A stretch of 64,000 nt of DNA from Flectobacillus rivi (lineage in GTDB: Bacteria; Bacteroidota; Bacteroidia; Cytophagales; Spirosomataceae): NCBI RefSeq assembly GCF_030056655.1, contig NZ_JASHIE010000018.1:98822-162821 (forward strand). Direction: 5' to 3'. Numbering within the stretch: the stretch's first letter is position 1; every line of letters begins with the position of its first letter. A program made the position numbers and the translations under genes. The notes beneath the pieces were generated by a model that saw nothing but the letters and a program-made list of their open reading frames with translations, was not told the DNA's origin and made no database searches. Positions 36,412 through 45,312 of the stretch are shown here, in pieces.

Positions 36412-36442
36412 AAAACTACCTGTATAAATTAAAAGTAGTTTT
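36412..36442. promoter_or_regulatory. Inverted half-iterons upstream of rep
   Basis: AAAACTAC (36412-36419) is inverted at 36435-36442 as GTAGTTTT. Rep_3-type initiators commonly bind such inverted half-iterons as dimers to repress their own gene, while monomers bind the direct iterons. The pair lies 150 bp before the rep ATG. Confidence 0.65.
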
Positions 36443-36591
36443 TGTGATGCTTTTTTTTTAATTACTCTTATTTTTGTACAATAAAGGAAAGAAACCGAAG
36501 TCTGTGACAATTTTTTGATTAAGGGTCTTAATAAAAAATTAAGTATTTCATTCTAAGCCAATTAGTATAAATACTCGGTTTCCCTAATGTC

Positions 36592-38025
36592 ATGGAAGAT
36601 ATGAAGACAGAGAAAAGAGAGCAAGCTTTGGATAGCGTGACCAAAGACCCTTATCGGATTGTCAAGGGCAATCCTCTGATAGAAGCTCGTTTTGAGTTGA
36701 CTCCGACTCAAATGAAGCTTTTTATTTACATGCTGTCGTTATTGGACATCAGCAAAGAAAGCTTTGTTCCACTAACTATCACAGTGAAAGACTTTCAAAA
36801 ATTTACTGGTGTAGAAGGAGGAAGCTTGTATTCGCACCTGCAACAAGAGGTGAAGAAGATGATTGACAAGAAAGTTTATTACAAAGACGATCGCATAGAA
36901 TTAGATTCACACTTGATAAGTGGCTATGTATATTTCAAAAAAGAAGGGTATTTTGTATTAGAATTTCCCAACCTCCTAAAACCTTTTTTATTACAACTCA
37001 AAGAAAACTTTACGGTATTAGATATTCGAAATATTTTACGGCTAGATAGTTCGTATGCGATGCGTTTTTATGAAATATGTAAAGAGAAAGAACGCATCGG
37101 GACATTTGAATTTGAAGTAGATAAGCTCAAAAGAATGTTTAACATTGAACACAAGTACAAAAACTACTTTGATTTTAAAATGAAAGTAGTCGTACAAGCA
37201 CAAAACGAATTAATGAAAAATTCGGAATTGTATTTTGAGTTTAACGAAATCAAACAAGGGAAAAAAGTAGTTAAATTAAGGTTTGTAGTAAAGAAAAATA
37301 AACTAGAGGAAGTTGAAGATCCATTGGTAGAGCAAATATCGGCTAGTTTTAAAGAGGCTAATAAAGACCCATTGCCGTTGATAACGCAATCTATAGAAAT
37401 TCAAGCAAACGAGACACTAAACTTAATTTACGAGCAGGTAAAAGATTTTGGGATTACTCAGCACACCATTAAAGAGTGGCTTGATGAAATATCAATAGAA
37501 CAAATACAACTAGCAATTAACTATCTGAAAAAAGAACTTGCTACTGGACGAAATATCAAAAATATTGGAGGTTATCTGACCACCATGGTAAAAAGTCCAG
37601 ACCTAATGCAAGCACAGCAACGGGAGGTAAAAAAGAAAGAGGAAGCCAAAAGAATACAAGCCAGTCAAAAGGCGGAAGTTCAAAGTAAAAAAGAACAACA
37701 ATATCGGAAAGATCAACTATTAGAGGAGTATACAAATGCCAAGCGGTATGAAGCCAATAACATACTAAATCAAAATCCTCAGCTATACTTAAGTATTCTC
37801 GACAGAATGAGCGCTAATTTGCTTGGATCGATGCAGTATGATAGTTATCTCCAGTTTTGTGGTGGACAAATATCAATTGATACGTTTCTGACTTATTTTA
37901 ACCTAGGAACGGGTTTTTATGGAATCGTAATGAATATCTTGGAGGCCGAATTTCCCGTATTTGGATATATCAAAGATGAATATCTACCTAAAGCAAAAGA
38001 AATAGGCTTGAGATTGACCTACTAG
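36592..38025 (+). CDS. Rep_3/RepB-family replication initiator
   Basis: The 477-residue protein has the Rep_3 initiator core (about 18-230) with two winged helices: NPLIEARFELTPTQMKLFIYMLSLLD opens the first, and LDSSYAMRFYEICKE and FEFEVDKLKRMFNIEHKYKNY lie in the second. A long C-terminal extension (about 260-477) has a lysine/glutamate-rich coiled coil near 340-385 and no recognised domain. It should bind the iterons upstream and open the origin. Plasmid Rep_3 proteins are often 250-350 residues, so the extension is long. An ATG three codons in is an alternative start. Confidence 0.92.
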   Translation: MEDMKTEKREQALDSVTKDPYRIVKGNPLIEARFELTPTQMKLFIYMLSLLDISKESFVPLTITVKDFQKFTGVEGGSLYSHLQQEVKKMIDKKVYYKDDRIELDSHLISGYVYFKKEGYFVLEFPNLLKPFLLQLKENFTVLDIRNILRLDSSYAMRFYEICKEKERIGTFEFEVDKLKRMFNIEHKYKNYFDFKMKVVVQAQNELMKNSELYFEFNEIKQGKKVVKLRFVVKKNKLEEVEDPLVEQISASFKEANKDPLPLITQSIEIQANETLNLIYEQVKDFGITQHTIKEWLDEISIEQIQLAINYLKKELATGRNIKNIGGYLTTMVKSPDLMQAQQREVKKKEEAKRIQASQKAEVQSKKEQQYRKDQLLEEYTNAKRYEANNILNQNPQLYLSILDRMSANLLGSMQYDSYLQFCGGQISIDTFLTYFNLGTGFYGIVMNILEAEFPVFGYIKDEYLPKAKEIGLRLTY

Positions 38026-38030
38026 TAAAG

Positions 38031-38080
38031 AATAACAGAAAATGCATTGAACTAATTAGTCCAATGCATTTTCTGTTATT
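38031..38080. terminator. 50-bp hairpin between rep and thioredoxin genes
   Basis: A 19-bp stem (AATAACAGAAAATGCATTG, 38031-38049, with 38062-38080) lies between the convergent rep and thioredoxin genes and covers the thioredoxin stop codon. It should terminate both, although neither side has a long T-run. Confidence 0.7.
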
Positions 38081-38417
38081 TGAGTAAATAAGGTTTGATA
38101 GTTTTGGTCTTAATAACCTGCTCCAATGAACTTTTGGTGATAATACCCACGTGTTTCCAAATAAGCTCGCCTTGTTGAAATAAAAACAGGGTAGGCATAC
38201 TTTTTACACCAAAATAGTCGCTTATATTTTTCTCTCTATCCACATCTATTTTTTGTATCAATATCCCATCACCCATTTGTTTGCTCAAATCAGTTAAGAT
38301 TGGAGCAAGTCCTTTGCAAGGCTGACACCATTGTGCATGAAACACCAACAAAAGCGGTGTTTTAGCATTAATATTAGCTTCGAGTGAAGCAGGAAGCTCT
38401 ATTGACTTTTTTTTCAT
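38076..38417 (-). CDS. Thioredoxin-family protein
   Basis: The 113-residue protein has a thioredoxin fold with active site WCQPC (about 32-36) and the cis-proline loop SMPTLFLF. It lacks a signal peptide, so it is a cytoplasmic disulfide reductase or a redox partner. The catalytic motif is WCQPC rather than the classical WCGPC. It is convergent with rep and has no obvious functional partner next to it. Confidence 0.9.
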   Translation of the reverse strand: MKKKSIELPASLEANINAKTPLLLVFHAQWCQPCKGLAPILTDLSKQMGDGILIQKIDVDREKNISDYFGVKSMPTLFLFQQGELIWKHVGIITKSSLEQVIKTKTIKPYLLK

Positions 38418-38806
38418 TGTGGATCGTCTCTTTTCAAGTCAAAATTACTCCTTTTATCATAAAGGAAAGTTGTTTTTCTACCAAAGGTGTGGTTTTTAGG
38501 TAGAAAAATTAAACAATTTTATAAAAAAACAAAATATTTTTATGATGTAACATTCAGTAAGTCAATTACTTATGATTATTTGCTTGTTTGATACAGGACG
38601 GTAAAGGAAAGTTGACTGAATTACAACTGTTAAGTTTGTGCTATCTAAGAAAAAAACAATTCGATATAGAATAAATGATAGAGAGATTTTTGGGATTAAT
38701 CACATAACGAAATTTTAAATCTATCTTTAATTACCCTTTAAACAGAAATAAAACAATCTATTCAAAAGCGATGCAAATTCGCTTGAATATCAAATACCAA
38801 AAAACA
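38418..38806. promoter_or_regulatory. Upstream region of the rhamnose operon
   Basis: No gene is seen in this 389-bp stretch. TAAGTTTG at 38631-38638 is an exact -7 box, with TTG at 38612-38614 (16-bp spacing, rather short), 168 bp before the rhaEW start. A shorter frame just upstream of rhaEW (from 38771) adds 12 codons and looks non-coding. No regulator gene for rhamnose lies in the window. Confidence 0.4.
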
Positions 38807-40951
38807 ATGACAACGATTTCAACAGTGGATGCAACTAAATTTAAGCATGTAAGCTATTTATGGGACGATGCCAAAGCAGCAGCGTTGGCAGGCGATGAAG
38901 TAGCTCTTTTCATTTACCGTTCAAACATGTTGGGTGCCGACCTTCGTTTGACTAACTATGGCGGTGGTAACACTTCTGTAAAGCTCAAGGATGTGGATCC
39001 ATTAACAGGTCAGGAAACGGACATAATGTGGATTAAAGGTTCGGGTGGTGACATCGGTACTTTGAAAAAAAGCGGTTGTGCTGCGTTGTACGTAGATAGA
39101 CTTCGTTCATTGGAAAATGTATATCGTGGAATCGAATTTGAAGATGAAATGGTAGCATTGTTCAACCATTGTATTTTTGATTTGGATTCAAAAGCGCCAT
39201 CAATTGATACGCCTCTTCATGGATTCCTTCCATTTGCCCATATCGATCACCTTCACCCAGATGCTGCGATTGCAATTGCCGCTGCGAAAGATGGTCAAAA
39301 AATCACAGAAGAATTATTTAATGGCGAAATTGGCTGGGTAGGCTGGCAACGTCCAGGTTTCGACTTAGGATTGCAATTGCGTGCTTGTTTGGAAGAAGCT
39401 GCTGCAAAAGGAATCAAACTTCGTGGTATCATGTTGGGTTCTCACGGTTTGTTTACTTGGGGCGACACTGCTTACGAAAGTTATATCAACACGTTGGAAG
39501 TAATTGAAAAATGTGCTGAATATTTGGAATCTAACTACGGTAAATCTCGTCCAGTGTTTGGAGGTGCTAAAATCGATAGTTTGCCAGAAGCAGATCGTAA
39601 ATTACAAGCAGCTAAAGTTGCGCCAATTTTACGTGGTTTCTGCTCATCAGAGCGCCAAATGATTGGCCATTTCACAGATGATGTACGTGTTTTGGAATTC
39701 ATCAACTCTAACGATTTAGAGAAATTAGCTCCACTTGGTACATCATGTCCTGACCACTTCTTGCGTACTAAAATTTCTCCTTTAGTATTGGAATTGGCTC
39801 CAAGCGAAGATTTGTCTGATGTAGCAGGTATTAAAGCTAAATTGACTCCTGCGTTTGAGGCATACCGTGCGATGTACACAGAGTACTATAACACTTGCAA
39901 ACATGATAACTCGCCAGCGATGCGCGACCCGAACCCAGTAGTAATTCTTTACCCTGGTGTAGGTATGTTTACTTTTGCAAAAGATAAAACTACAGCTCGT
40001 TTGGCTTCAGAATATTACATCAACGCTGTGAATGTAATGAAAGGTGCTGAAGCTGTTTCTGAATATACTTCATTGCCACGTCAAGAGGCTTTTGATATTG
40101 AATACTGGTTGTTGGAAGAAGCAAAATTGCAAAGAATGCCAAAACCAAAAGCATTGTCAGGTCGTGTGGCTTTAGTGACTGGTTCTGCTGGTGGTATTGG
40201 TAAAGCTATTGCTAAGAAATTTGCAGAAGAAGGTGCTTGTGTTATTATCAACGACATCAACGAAGAGCGTTTGGATGGTGCAAAGGCTGAGTTTGTTCAA
40301 ATCTTCGGAAAAGATGCGGTAGCTTCTACTTTGTTGAACGTAACAGATGCAGCTAGTACTGAGCAAGCGCTTGATAATGCTTGTTTGGCATTTGGTGGGG
40401 TTGACATTGTTATCAATAACGCAGGTATCAGTATTTCAAAATCTATTGCTGATCATAGCTTAGAAGAATGGGATAGATTATATGATATTTTGGTAAAAGG
40501 TCAATTTATCGTTTCTAAAGCTGGTATCGAAGTAATGCGTAAGCAAGGTTTTGGTGGTGACATCGTAAATATTGTTTCTAAAAATGCGGTAGTTGCAGGA
40601 CCAAACAACCCTGGTTATGGTTCGGCTAAAGCTGCTCAAGCGCATTTGACAAGATTGATGGCAGCAGAATTAGGTGCTGACAAAATCCGCGTGAATACTG
40701 TTAACCCTGATGCGGTTATCTCTGACTCAAATATTTGGGCAGGTGGCTGGGCTGAAGGTCGTGCAAAAGCGTATGGTATTACAGTAGCAGAGTTGCCAGC
40801 TTATTATGCAAAACGTACGTTGTTGAACGAAATCATTTTGCCAGTTGATATTGCTAATGCTTGTTTTGCGTTTGTTGGTGGTTTGTTGGGTAAATCAACA
40901 GGAAATGCCTTGAACGTAGACGGTGGTGTTGCAATGGGCTTCTATAGATAG
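38807..40951 (+). CDS. rhaEW: Bifunctional rhamnulose-1-phosphate aldolase/lactaldehyde dehydrogenase
   Basis: The ATG at 38807 gives 714 residues. The N-terminal class II aldolase/adducin domain (about 15-430) has LTNYGGGNTSVK and the metal histidines in FLPFAHIDHLHPDA and GSHGLFTW. A linker leads to a short-chain dehydrogenase domain (about 450-714) with TGSAGGIG (near 455) and catalytic Y604 and K608 in YGSAK. The chain should split L-rhamnulose-1-phosphate to DHAP and L-lactaldehyde and then oxidise the aldehyde to L-lactate. This RhaEW fusion is known from Bacillus and Chloroflexus. It is the first gene of rhaEW-rhaM-rhaI-rhaK. Confidence 0.9.
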   Translation: MTTISTVDATKFKHVSYLWDDAKAAALAGDEVALFIYRSNMLGADLRLTNYGGGNTSVKLKDVDPLTGQETDIMWIKGSGGDIGTLKKSGCAALYVDRLRSLENVYRGIEFEDEMVALFNHCIFDLDSKAPSIDTPLHGFLPFAHIDHLHPDAAIAIAAAKDGQKITEELFNGEIGWVGWQRPGFDLGLQLRACLEEAAAKGIKLRGIMLGSHGLFTWGDTAYESYINTLEVIEKCAEYLESNYGKSRPVFGGAKIDSLPEADRKLQAAKVAPILRGFCSSERQMIGHFTDDVRVLEFINSNDLEKLAPLGTSCPDHFLRTKISPLVLELAPSEDLSDVAGIKAKLTPAFEAYRAMYTEYYNTCKHDNSPAMRDPNPVVILYPGVGMFTFAKDKTTARLASEYYINAVNVMKGAEAVSEYTSLPRQEAFDIEYWLLEEAKLQRMPKPKALSGRVALVTGSAGGIGKAIAKKFAEEGACVIINDINEERLDGAKAEFVQIFGKDAVASTLLNVTDAASTEQALDNACLAFGGVDIVINNAGISISKSIADHSLEEWDRLYDILVKGQFIVSKAGIEVMRKQGFGGDIVNIVSKNAVVAGPNNPGYGSAKAAQAHLTRLMAAELGADKIRVNTVNPDAVISDSNIWAGGWAEGRAKAYGITVAELPAYYAKRTLLNEIILPVDIANACFAFVGGLLGKSTGNALNVDGGVAMGFYR

Positions 40952-40960
40952 ATTTATTTA

Positions 40961-41014
40961 GCGAATGAGTAAATGAGCGATTTACAAACAAAATCATTCA
41001 TTTGCTCATTTGCT
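40961..41014 (+). promoter_or_regulatory. Intercistronic hairpin between rhaEW and rhaM
   Basis: GCGAATGAGTAAATGAG (40961-40977) pairs with an inverted copy at about 40995-41013, interrupted by a few mismatches. Without a T-run it is not a strong terminator. It may protect the rhaEW mRNA 3' end after processing, making that message more abundant than its neighbours. Confidence 0.5.
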
Positions 41015-41031
41015 CAATCACTCCATAAATT

Positions 41032-41346
41032 ATGAAACGAGTTGCCTTCAAAATGCAATTGCATCAAGGACAGGTAGAAGAATACAAGCGTCGTCATGAC
41101 GAAATTTGGCCTGAACTAGTAGAATTGCTCAAAAGCATAGGAATTGAAGATTATTCGATTTTCCTTGATCCAGACACTTATGCCTTGTTTGGCGTTTTAA
41201 AAATAGAAGACCCTGCATTGATGGATGAACTTCCTAAACATCCAGTTATGCAAAAGTGGTGGAAATATATGGGCGATATCATGGATGCCAATCCAGATAA
41301 CTCCCCAGTAAGTGTACCACTCGTTGATGTATTTCATTTACCTTAG
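41032..41346 (+). CDS. rhaM: L-rhamnose mutarotase
   Basis: The 104-residue protein matches RhaM over its full length, with QGQVEEYKRRHDEIWPEL, containing the catalytic histidine, and QKWWKYMGDIMDANPDN at the end. It interconverts alpha and beta anomers of L-rhamnose so that the isomerase gets its substrate. It lies between rhaEW and rhaI in one operon. It has the usual family length. Confidence 0.93.
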   Translation: MKRVAFKMQLHQGQVEEYKRRHDEIWPELVELLKSIGIEDYSIFLDPDTYALFGVLKIEDPALMDELPKHPVMQKWWKYMGDIMDANPDNSPVSVPLVDVFHLP

Positions 41347-41379
41347 GACAAACTATCCGAATTTTAACAGAAACATCTC

Positions 41380-42654
41380 ATGTTACTCGAATCATACAAA
41401 ATTGCCTCACACAACGACTCTTTGTTGAAAGGCCACGAAAATAAATTGGCGTTTACTCGCTCTGAAATCGCTGGAACTGAAGAAATCATTCAAAAACTTG
41501 TTGACTTCCAAATTGCTATTCCTTCTTGGGCTTTAGGTACTGGTGGTACTCGTTTCGGACGATTTGCAGGTGGTGGTGAACCACGTACTTTGGAAGAAAA
41601 AATCGAAGACGTTGGTCTTTTACACACTTTGAACAAAGCTTCTGGGGCTATTTCGTTGCATATTCCATGGGATATTCCAACTGATCCTAAGGCGATTCGT
41701 GCTTTGGCTGCTCAGCATGGTTTGAAGTTTGACGCAGTAAATTCAAATACATTCCAAGATCAAGCTGATCAAGAACATACTTATAAGTTTGGTTCTTTAC
41801 AAAATGTAAACAAAGCCATTCGTAAGCAGGCTATCGACCATAATATCGAGGTGATTAAGCATGGTATCGAGTTGGGTTCTGATTCATTGACTGTTTGGTT
41901 GTCAGATGGTTCTTGCTTCCCGGGTCAATTAAACTTTAGAAAGGCTTATCAAAATACCTTGGAAAGTTTGCAAGAAATTTACGCAGCTTTACCAGATGAT
42001 TGGAAAATCTTTGTTGAGTACAAAGCATTTGAACCAAACTTCTACTCAATGACTGTAGGGGATTGGGGACAATCATTATCGTACGCTCGCAAATTGGGAG
42101 ATAAGGCTTACACATTGGTTGACCTGGGACACCATTTACCAAACGCTAACATCGAACAAATTGTGTCGTTGTTGTTGATGGAAGAGAAATTGGGTGGTTT
42201 CCACTTCAATGACTCTAAATATGGCGATGACGATTTAACGGCTGGTTCAGTAAAACCTTATCAATTATTCTTGATTTTCAATGAATTAGTTGAAGGTATG
42301 GACGCTCGTGGTATGAATCATGCCAAAGATTTGGGCTGGATGATTGATGCTTCTCACAATGTAAAAGATCCTTTGGAGGATTTGTTACAGTCTGTTGAGG
42401 CTATCATGATTGCTTATGCTCAAGCACTTTCAGTAGACAGAAAAGCGCTTGAAGATGCTCAAGAAAACAACGATGTGGTTCGTGCTCAAGAAATTCTTCA
42501 AAATGCTTTCCGTACCGACGTTCGTGCTATCGTAGCTGAGGCTCGTTTGCGCGCAGGTGCTGCTTTGAACCCAGTAGCATTGTACCGTGAGTTGAAAGTA
42601 AGAGAAAATCTTATTGCTGAGCGTGGTCTGAAAACTGTATCTACTGGTTTGTAA
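41380..42654 (+). CDS. rhaI: L-rhamnose isomerase, RhaI type
   Basis: The 424-residue TIM-barrel sugar isomerase belongs to the RhaI group (Pseudomonas stutzeri type), not the RhaA group. Metal-binding motifs are visible: WLSDGSCFPGQ, FVEYKAFEPNFYS, LVDLGHHLPN, HFNDSKYGDDDL. It converts L-rhamnose to L-rhamnulose in the cytoplasm with a divalent metal. It is 33 bp downstream of rhaM in the same operon. Rhamnose is preferred as the substrate because the next genes encode a rhamnulokinase-like kinase and the aldolase. Confidence 0.92.
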   Translation: MLLESYKIASHNDSLLKGHENKLAFTRSEIAGTEEIIQKLVDFQIAIPSWALGTGGTRFGRFAGGGEPRTLEEKIEDVGLLHTLNKASGAISLHIPWDIPTDPKAIRALAAQHGLKFDAVNSNTFQDQADQEHTYKFGSLQNVNKAIRKQAIDHNIEVIKHGIELGSDSLTVWLSDGSCFPGQLNFRKAYQNTLESLQEIYAALPDDWKIFVEYKAFEPNFYSMTVGDWGQSLSYARKLGDKAYTLVDLGHHLPNANIEQIVSLLLMEEKLGGFHFNDSKYGDDDLTAGSVKPYQLFLIFNELVEGMDARGMNHAKDLGWMIDASHNVKDPLEDLLQSVEAIMIAYAQALSVDRKALEDAQENNDVVRAQEILQNAFRTDVRAIVAEARLRAGAALNPVALYRELKVRENLIAERGLKTVSTGL

Positions 42655-42661
42655 GATTTTA

Positions 42662-42733
42662 AAAGAGAAACCTCTTCTCTTTTTCTATATACTTTAGAAT
42701 TTGTATTCCCGAGTGACTAATAGCTCGGGAATA
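42662..42733 (+). promoter_or_regulatory. Two stem-loops between rhaI and rhaK
   Basis: A first stem-loop (AAAGAGA 42662-42668 with TCTCTTT 42676-42682) is followed by Ts and would act as a weak terminator. A second (TATTCCCGAG 42704-42713 with CTCGGGAATA 42724-42733) is perfect. They lie between the rhaI stop and the rhaK start and could attenuate rhaK or protect the upstream message. Confidence 0.6.
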
Positions 42734-42799
42734 TTCTTCCCTTCATTTACTGACATATCTGTTGAGGCCTTAGGCTGTTTTAAAATTCATTACCGAAAT

Positions 42800-44203
42800 A
42801 TGAATCCGATACCAGTTTGCGCAATCTTTGATATTGGCAAAACCAATAAAAAACTGTTTTTATTTGACGAACAATACCAAATTGTTTGGGAAAAAAGTAT
42901 GCAATTCCCCGAAACTACCGACGAGGATGGGGATGCTTGCGAGGATGTAAACCTGCTGCAATCATGGGTATTAGAATCATGGAATGAAGTACTTTCGTTA
43001 GATAACTTTGTAGTAAATGCGCTTAATTTTTCAACTTATGGGGCAAGTTTTGTCTATGTAAATGAAGAGGGAAATGTATTGACTCCACTTTATAATTATC
43101 TAAAGTCCTATTCGGCTGAGCTGCAAAAGCAGTTTTATGATACTTATGGCGGTGAGGAAGAATTTGCAGTCAGAACTGCCTCTCCAGTATTAGGTTCTCT
43201 TAATTCTGGTATGCAGATTTATCGTTTGAAATACGAAAAATCTGAAATATTTGAGCAAGTAAAATATTGTCTTCACTTGCCTCAGTTTTTACATAGCCTC
43301 TTTACAAAAAAATATTATTCTGATATTACTAGTATTGGCTGTCATACCAATCTCTGGGATTTCAGAGTGCAGAAGTATCACGAATGGACTTCTCGCGAAA
43401 AAATTGAAACAAAACTACCAACACTTTTCTATTCAGACGAAGTGGTAAAATTAGCGAATGAGGATAAGACAGTATCTGTAGGGGTTGGCTTACACGATAG
43501 TTCATCAGCTTTGATTCCTTATTTGATAAATTTTCAAGAACCTTTTATTTTGCTTTCAACGGGAACATGGAGTATTACCTTGAACCCATTCAATGATATT
43601 CCGCTTACTTTTGAAGAGTTGCAATATGACTGTTTATGTTATATGCACTATCAAGGCAAGCCTGTAAAAGCTTCTCGTTTGTTTTCGGGTTACGAACATG
43701 AAATTCAAACGAAGCGTATTGCACATCATTTTGGCGTAGAAAATGATTTCTTCAAAACCGTAGCTTATGATGCACAAATCATCGATCGATTGAAAAATGC
43801 ACAAAGCCCATCGGTTTCGGAAGAGGATAATAAATATGAACTATTAAAAAGTTCTTTATTTGAACATCGTGACTTGGCAGATTATTCATCGGTTGAGGAA
43901 GCTTACCATCAATTGATGTTGGATATTATGACCCAACAATTAATTTCTACGGAATTGGTTTTGCACAATTACCCTGTGAAGCGAGTTTTTGTAGATGGTG
44001 GTTTTAGTAAAAATCCTATATTCATGAACCTCTTAGCTGCTGCTTTTCCTGAATTAGAAGTGTTTGCGGCATCGATGGCACAGGCTAGTTCTTTAGGGGC
44101 TGCATTAGCGATTCATAAGCATTGGAATTCAAAAGCTTTGCCAGGAGATTTGATAGATTTGAAGTTTTATGCGTGTCAGCCGACGCTTTTACCTAAAGGT
44201 TAA
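42800..44203 (+). CDS. rhaK: Rhamnulokinase-like FGGY carbohydrate kinase
   Basis: The ATG at 42800 gives 467 residues; a frame from 42701 begins with TTG and overlaps a hairpin. FGGY-type motifs are visible: IFDIGKTNKKLFLFD (phosphate 1), LSTGTWSITLNPF and VFVDGGFSKNPIFMNLLAAAFP (adenosine motif). It should phosphorylate L-rhamnulose at O1 before aldolase cleavage. The N-terminal motif is divergent (DIGKTNKK), as in the atypical RhaK group found with RhaI and RhaEW in Bacteroidota. It ends the rhamnose block, and lutA follows 234 bp later on the same strand. Confidence 0.88.
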   Translation: MNPIPVCAIFDIGKTNKKLFLFDEQYQIVWEKSMQFPETTDEDGDACEDVNLLQSWVLESWNEVLSLDNFVVNALNFSTYGASFVYVNEEGNVLTPLYNYLKSYSAELQKQFYDTYGGEEEFAVRTASPVLGSLNSGMQIYRLKYEKSEIFEQVKYCLHLPQFLHSLFTKKYYSDITSIGCHTNLWDFRVQKYHEWTSREKIETKLPTLFYSDEVVKLANEDKTVSVGVGLHDSSSALIPYLINFQEPFILLSTGTWSITLNPFNDIPLTFEELQYDCLCYMHYQGKPVKASRLFSGYEHEIQTKRIAHHFGVENDFFKTVAYDAQIIDRLKNAQSPSVSEEDNKYELLKSSLFEHRDLADYSSVEEAYHQLMLDIMTQQLISTELVLHNYPVKRVFVDGGFSKNPIFMNLLAAAFPELEVFAASMAQASSLGAALAIHKHWNSKALPGDLIDLKFYACQPTLLPKG

Positions 44204-44437
44204 GTTGAACCTCTATATCTCAAGTTATAGAAAACCAGTCTGAAATAAGAGTAGTTTTTTAGTAAAATACCTTATTTGAGTGGTGATTGAAAATATTTGA
44301 CATATTTGGGTAAACATAAAAAAGTACAATTTGTTGATTATAATAGCTTTAGGCTTTTTTGAAGATCACTTTTATTGAATTTGAAATACATTTAAAGTGG
44401 TACGCTCAAGTGCCACCAATATGAAATATCCAAGATT

Positions 44438-45178
44438 ATGCGTGTTGGCTTATTCATTCCTTGTTATGTTGACCAATTTTATCCTCAGATAGGAGTGGCA
44501 ACTTTGGAGTTGCTCGAAAAATTGGGATGTGAGGTTCATTTTCCTTTAAATCAAACTTGCTGTGGTCAGCCGATGGCCAACTCAGGATTTGAACATTTGA
44601 CAGGAGGATGTAATTCCTTATTCATTGATAATTTTGAAGGCTTTGATTATATCGTTTGCCCTTCTGGAAGTTGTACTTTGCATATTAAAGAACACTTACA
44701 TGAGGAGAAAAGAGAAGATAAAGCTTCCACGATTCGTAAACGAGTTTATGAATTGACAGAGTTTTTGACGGATGTACTAAAAGTGGAGAATCTGGAGGCT
44801 AATTTCCCACACAGAGTAGGTTTGCATCAAAGTTGTCATGGTCAGCGAGGTTTGAAATTGGCACAAATGACGGAGTTGAATGCACCTTTTTTCTCAAAAC
44901 CTGAACAATTATTGAAACAAGTCAAACAATTGGATTTGGTTTCTTTGTCTCGAAAAGACGAATGCTGTGGTTTTGGTGGAACTTTCTGTGTGACCGAAGA
45001 AGCCATTTCGGTACGCATGGGACAAGACCGTGTGAAAGACCATGAAGACAAGAACGTGGAGTTCATTACTGGAGGAGATATGTCTTGTTTGATGCACTTG
45101 GAAGGAATACTTCGTCGTCAACAAAGCCCTGTAAAAGTGATACATATTGCGGAAATATTAAATAGTACAGTCAAATAG
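44438..45178 (+). CDS. lutA: LutA, lactate utilisation cysteine-rich subunit
   Basis: The 246-residue protein has two CCG domains (CCGQPMANSG near 44-53 and CCGFGGTFCV near 180-189), which bind an iron-sulfur or heterodisulfide-like cluster in LutA/YkgE. With LutB and LutC it oxidises L-lactate to pyruvate at the cytoplasmic membrane. It is the first of three lut genes here. The upstream gap (44204-44437) holds no clear promoter; TACATTTA near 44388-44395 misses one base. Confidence 0.95.
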   Translation: MRVGLFIPCYVDQFYPQIGVATLELLEKLGCEVHFPLNQTCCGQPMANSGFEHLTGGCNSLFIDNFEGFDYIVCPSGSCTLHIKEHLHEEKREDKASTIRKRVYELTEFLTDVLKVENLEANFPHRVGLHQSCHGQRGLKLAQMTELNAPFFSKPEQLLKQVKQLDLVSLSRKDECCGFGGTFCVTEEAISVRMGQDRVKDHEDKNVEFITGGDMSCLMHLEGILRRQQSPVKVIHIAEILNSTVK

Positions 45179-45263
45179 ATTTTGCTACCAACTTAAGTTA
45201 TAATGCTGATTGGTAACTGTTAAATTGTGAATGTAAGGATCTAATTGTCAGTTTTACGCAAAG

Positions 45264-45295
45264 TTCACAACTCATCATTCAGCACTAGTACTTAC
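45264..45295. repeat. Dispersed 32-nt repeat, copy 2
   Basis: This 32-nt copy matches 4744-4775 at 29 of 32 positions in the same orientation, 18 bp before the lutB ATG. It begins TTCACAACTCA and ends ACTTAC. GTAAG at 45234-45238 upstream gives the same short inverted ends as in copy 1, so a mobile or REP-like unit of about 60 bp is possible. Confidence 0.6.
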
Positions 45296-45312
45296 TTATT
45301 CAGTAATCAAAT

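Noticed and set aside
37159..37171. Iteron-like AAAAACTACTTT inside the rep gene
   Set aside because: It encodes normal Rep residues (KNYF) and lacks the TATGGTG half, so it is probably chance.
42701..42799. Longer rhaK N-terminus
   Set aside because: It needs a TTG start and runs through a perfect hairpin. The kinase motif begins right after the ATG at 42800.
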